Assembly: GCF_901709675.1 (NCBI RefSeq) | Contig: NC_051100.1 | Span: forward strand, 3,100,001 to 3,164,000 | Length of the DNA: 64,000 nucleotides | Direction: 5' to 3' | Source of the DNA: Syngnathus acus | Lineage: Eukaryota; Chordata; Actinopteri; Syngnathiformes; Syngnathidae | Shown here: positions 63,401 to 64,000 of the stretch, piece after piece | How positions within the stretch are numbered: the stretch's first letter is position 1 | Layout: every line of letters starts with the position of its first letter | Program-made: the position numbers and the translations under genes | The notes under the pieces: model-generated | The model's input: the letters and a program-made list of their open reading frames with translations, nothing else | What the model was told of the DNA's origin: nothing | Database searches by the model: none

Positions 63401-64000
63401 TACACAAATAAATGCGGCTATGGATAGATTTGGAGCGGAGCGGAGTGGCGGCGGCGAAGCTGGCGGCGGAGGCTAAAGGACACCTTCTTCCCAGCGTTGT
63501 CGTAATTGCTATCGCTGCTCGCAGACATGCAAAGCAATCTCTCCGCAGATAGGGTTGAGACTCTTTTTTTTCCCCCCCCCCCCTCTCCCCTTAAGGCTAT
63601 TTCTTTTGTCTTTTTCGATAGCTTGCGCATCCACGATAGAGCGTGGGGAAAGAAAGGGGGGGGCGGGGTGTTAATTTGTGAATTAATAGCTTCCTCTCTG
63701 CAGAATTGCAAATTCCTTTAAATGTCACCATGTTCGGAGGGTGAAGAGCATTTGAGGGGGGGGGTCGTGCAGATTGTCACCCTTATTTCATACACGTATA
63801 TGCTTGCAAAAATACATCCACCTTTGACCCGGCCCCCTCAAAGTTCATGTTGATCTTTTTTTTTTTTCTCATTTCAAATGATTCATTTTAGCTTCCGTCC
63901 CTTTAAGGGCCGAAAACAACAAGAACATTAAGTGCAGTGATCTGCTTGACCCCCCCAAAAAAGCAAACAAGATTCAACTTACAATGTCCGATTTTCCTTC

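Larger units (their letters stand above)
59096..64000. other. pax2a intron, distal part to the window end
   Basis: No coding exon is recognised. Unique-looking blocks at 59440-59880, 60600-61130, 61330-61560 and 62100-63110 have homeodomain-type cores (for example TTTTAATTAGCGCC near 63087) and may be intronic enhancers. They are separated by low-complexity runs. Confidence 0.4.

Noticed and set aside
63983-64000. Donor-like ATT|GTAAGT on the minus strand at the window end, which could be the next upstream pax2a exon
   Set aside because: The exon at 57835 begins with GC and needs a preceding base completing a Gly codon after KRKRDD-like sequence. The visible residues before this donor do not resemble any Pax2 exon, and the joined codon would be Cys. 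Only 18 bases are visible, so it is most likely cryptic.

Overview
The window is vertebrate nuclear DNA, almost certainly from a teleost fish. Protein-coding exons are short and separated by GT-AG introns. The intervening DNA is full of homopolymer runs, CA/TG and CCAT microsatellites and small DNA-transposon relics, and the four recognisable genes are single-copy vertebrate developmental or regulatory genes. Gene order is wnt8b, hif1an, cuedc2, pax2. From memory, WNT8B, HIF1AN and PAX2 also lie in this order on human 10q24, while SEC31B and NDUFB8, which sit between WNT8B and HIF1AN in human, are not seen here. The fish paralogue pax2a is preferred over pax2b because of the wnt8b/hif1an linkage; this is inference.

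Layout. From 1 to about 3.65 kb, on the plus strand, are the last four coding exons of wnt8b; its signal-peptide exon lies before the window. From 3.65 to 6.5 kb is intergenic DNA leading into the hif1an promoter. From 6.58 to 9.90 kb, plus strand, is a complete eight-exon hif1an, with a 3' UTR possibly reaching 11.4 kb. From about 11.76 to 13.99 kb, minus strand, is a complete eight-coding-exon cuedc2, tail to tail with hif1an. From 14.5 to about 47 kb is a 33-kb interval with no recognisable protein gene. It holds repeats and several homeodomain, SOX, POU and PBX/MEIS-type motif clusters, as expected of a regulatory landscape beside pax2; conservation could not be tested. From about 47.3 to 64 kb, minus strand, is the 3' half of pax2a: a 3' UTR, five coding exons from the partial homeodomain to the C-terminus, and introns. 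The paired-box and octapeptide exons lie beyond 64 kb.

The genes do not form one pathway. Wnt8b is a secreted forebrain patterning signal, Pax2a a transcription factor of the midbrain-hindbrain boundary, ear, optic stalk and kidney, Hif1an an oxygen-sensing asparaginyl hydroxylase, and Cuedc2 a ubiquitin-binding adaptor. Their linkage is probably preserved by long-range regulation.

The most interesting observation is a previously unassigned open exon-like segment at 51912-52102 in a pax2a intron. It has a good acceptor, a phase that continues the pax2a frame, and a donor. It sits where Pax8 carries its alternatively spliced Ser/Thr/Pro-rich exon and weakly resembles it, but ends in an in-frame stop. 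Also notable is a transposon-like element at about 58566-59095 with long terminal inverted repeats around an internal minisatellite.
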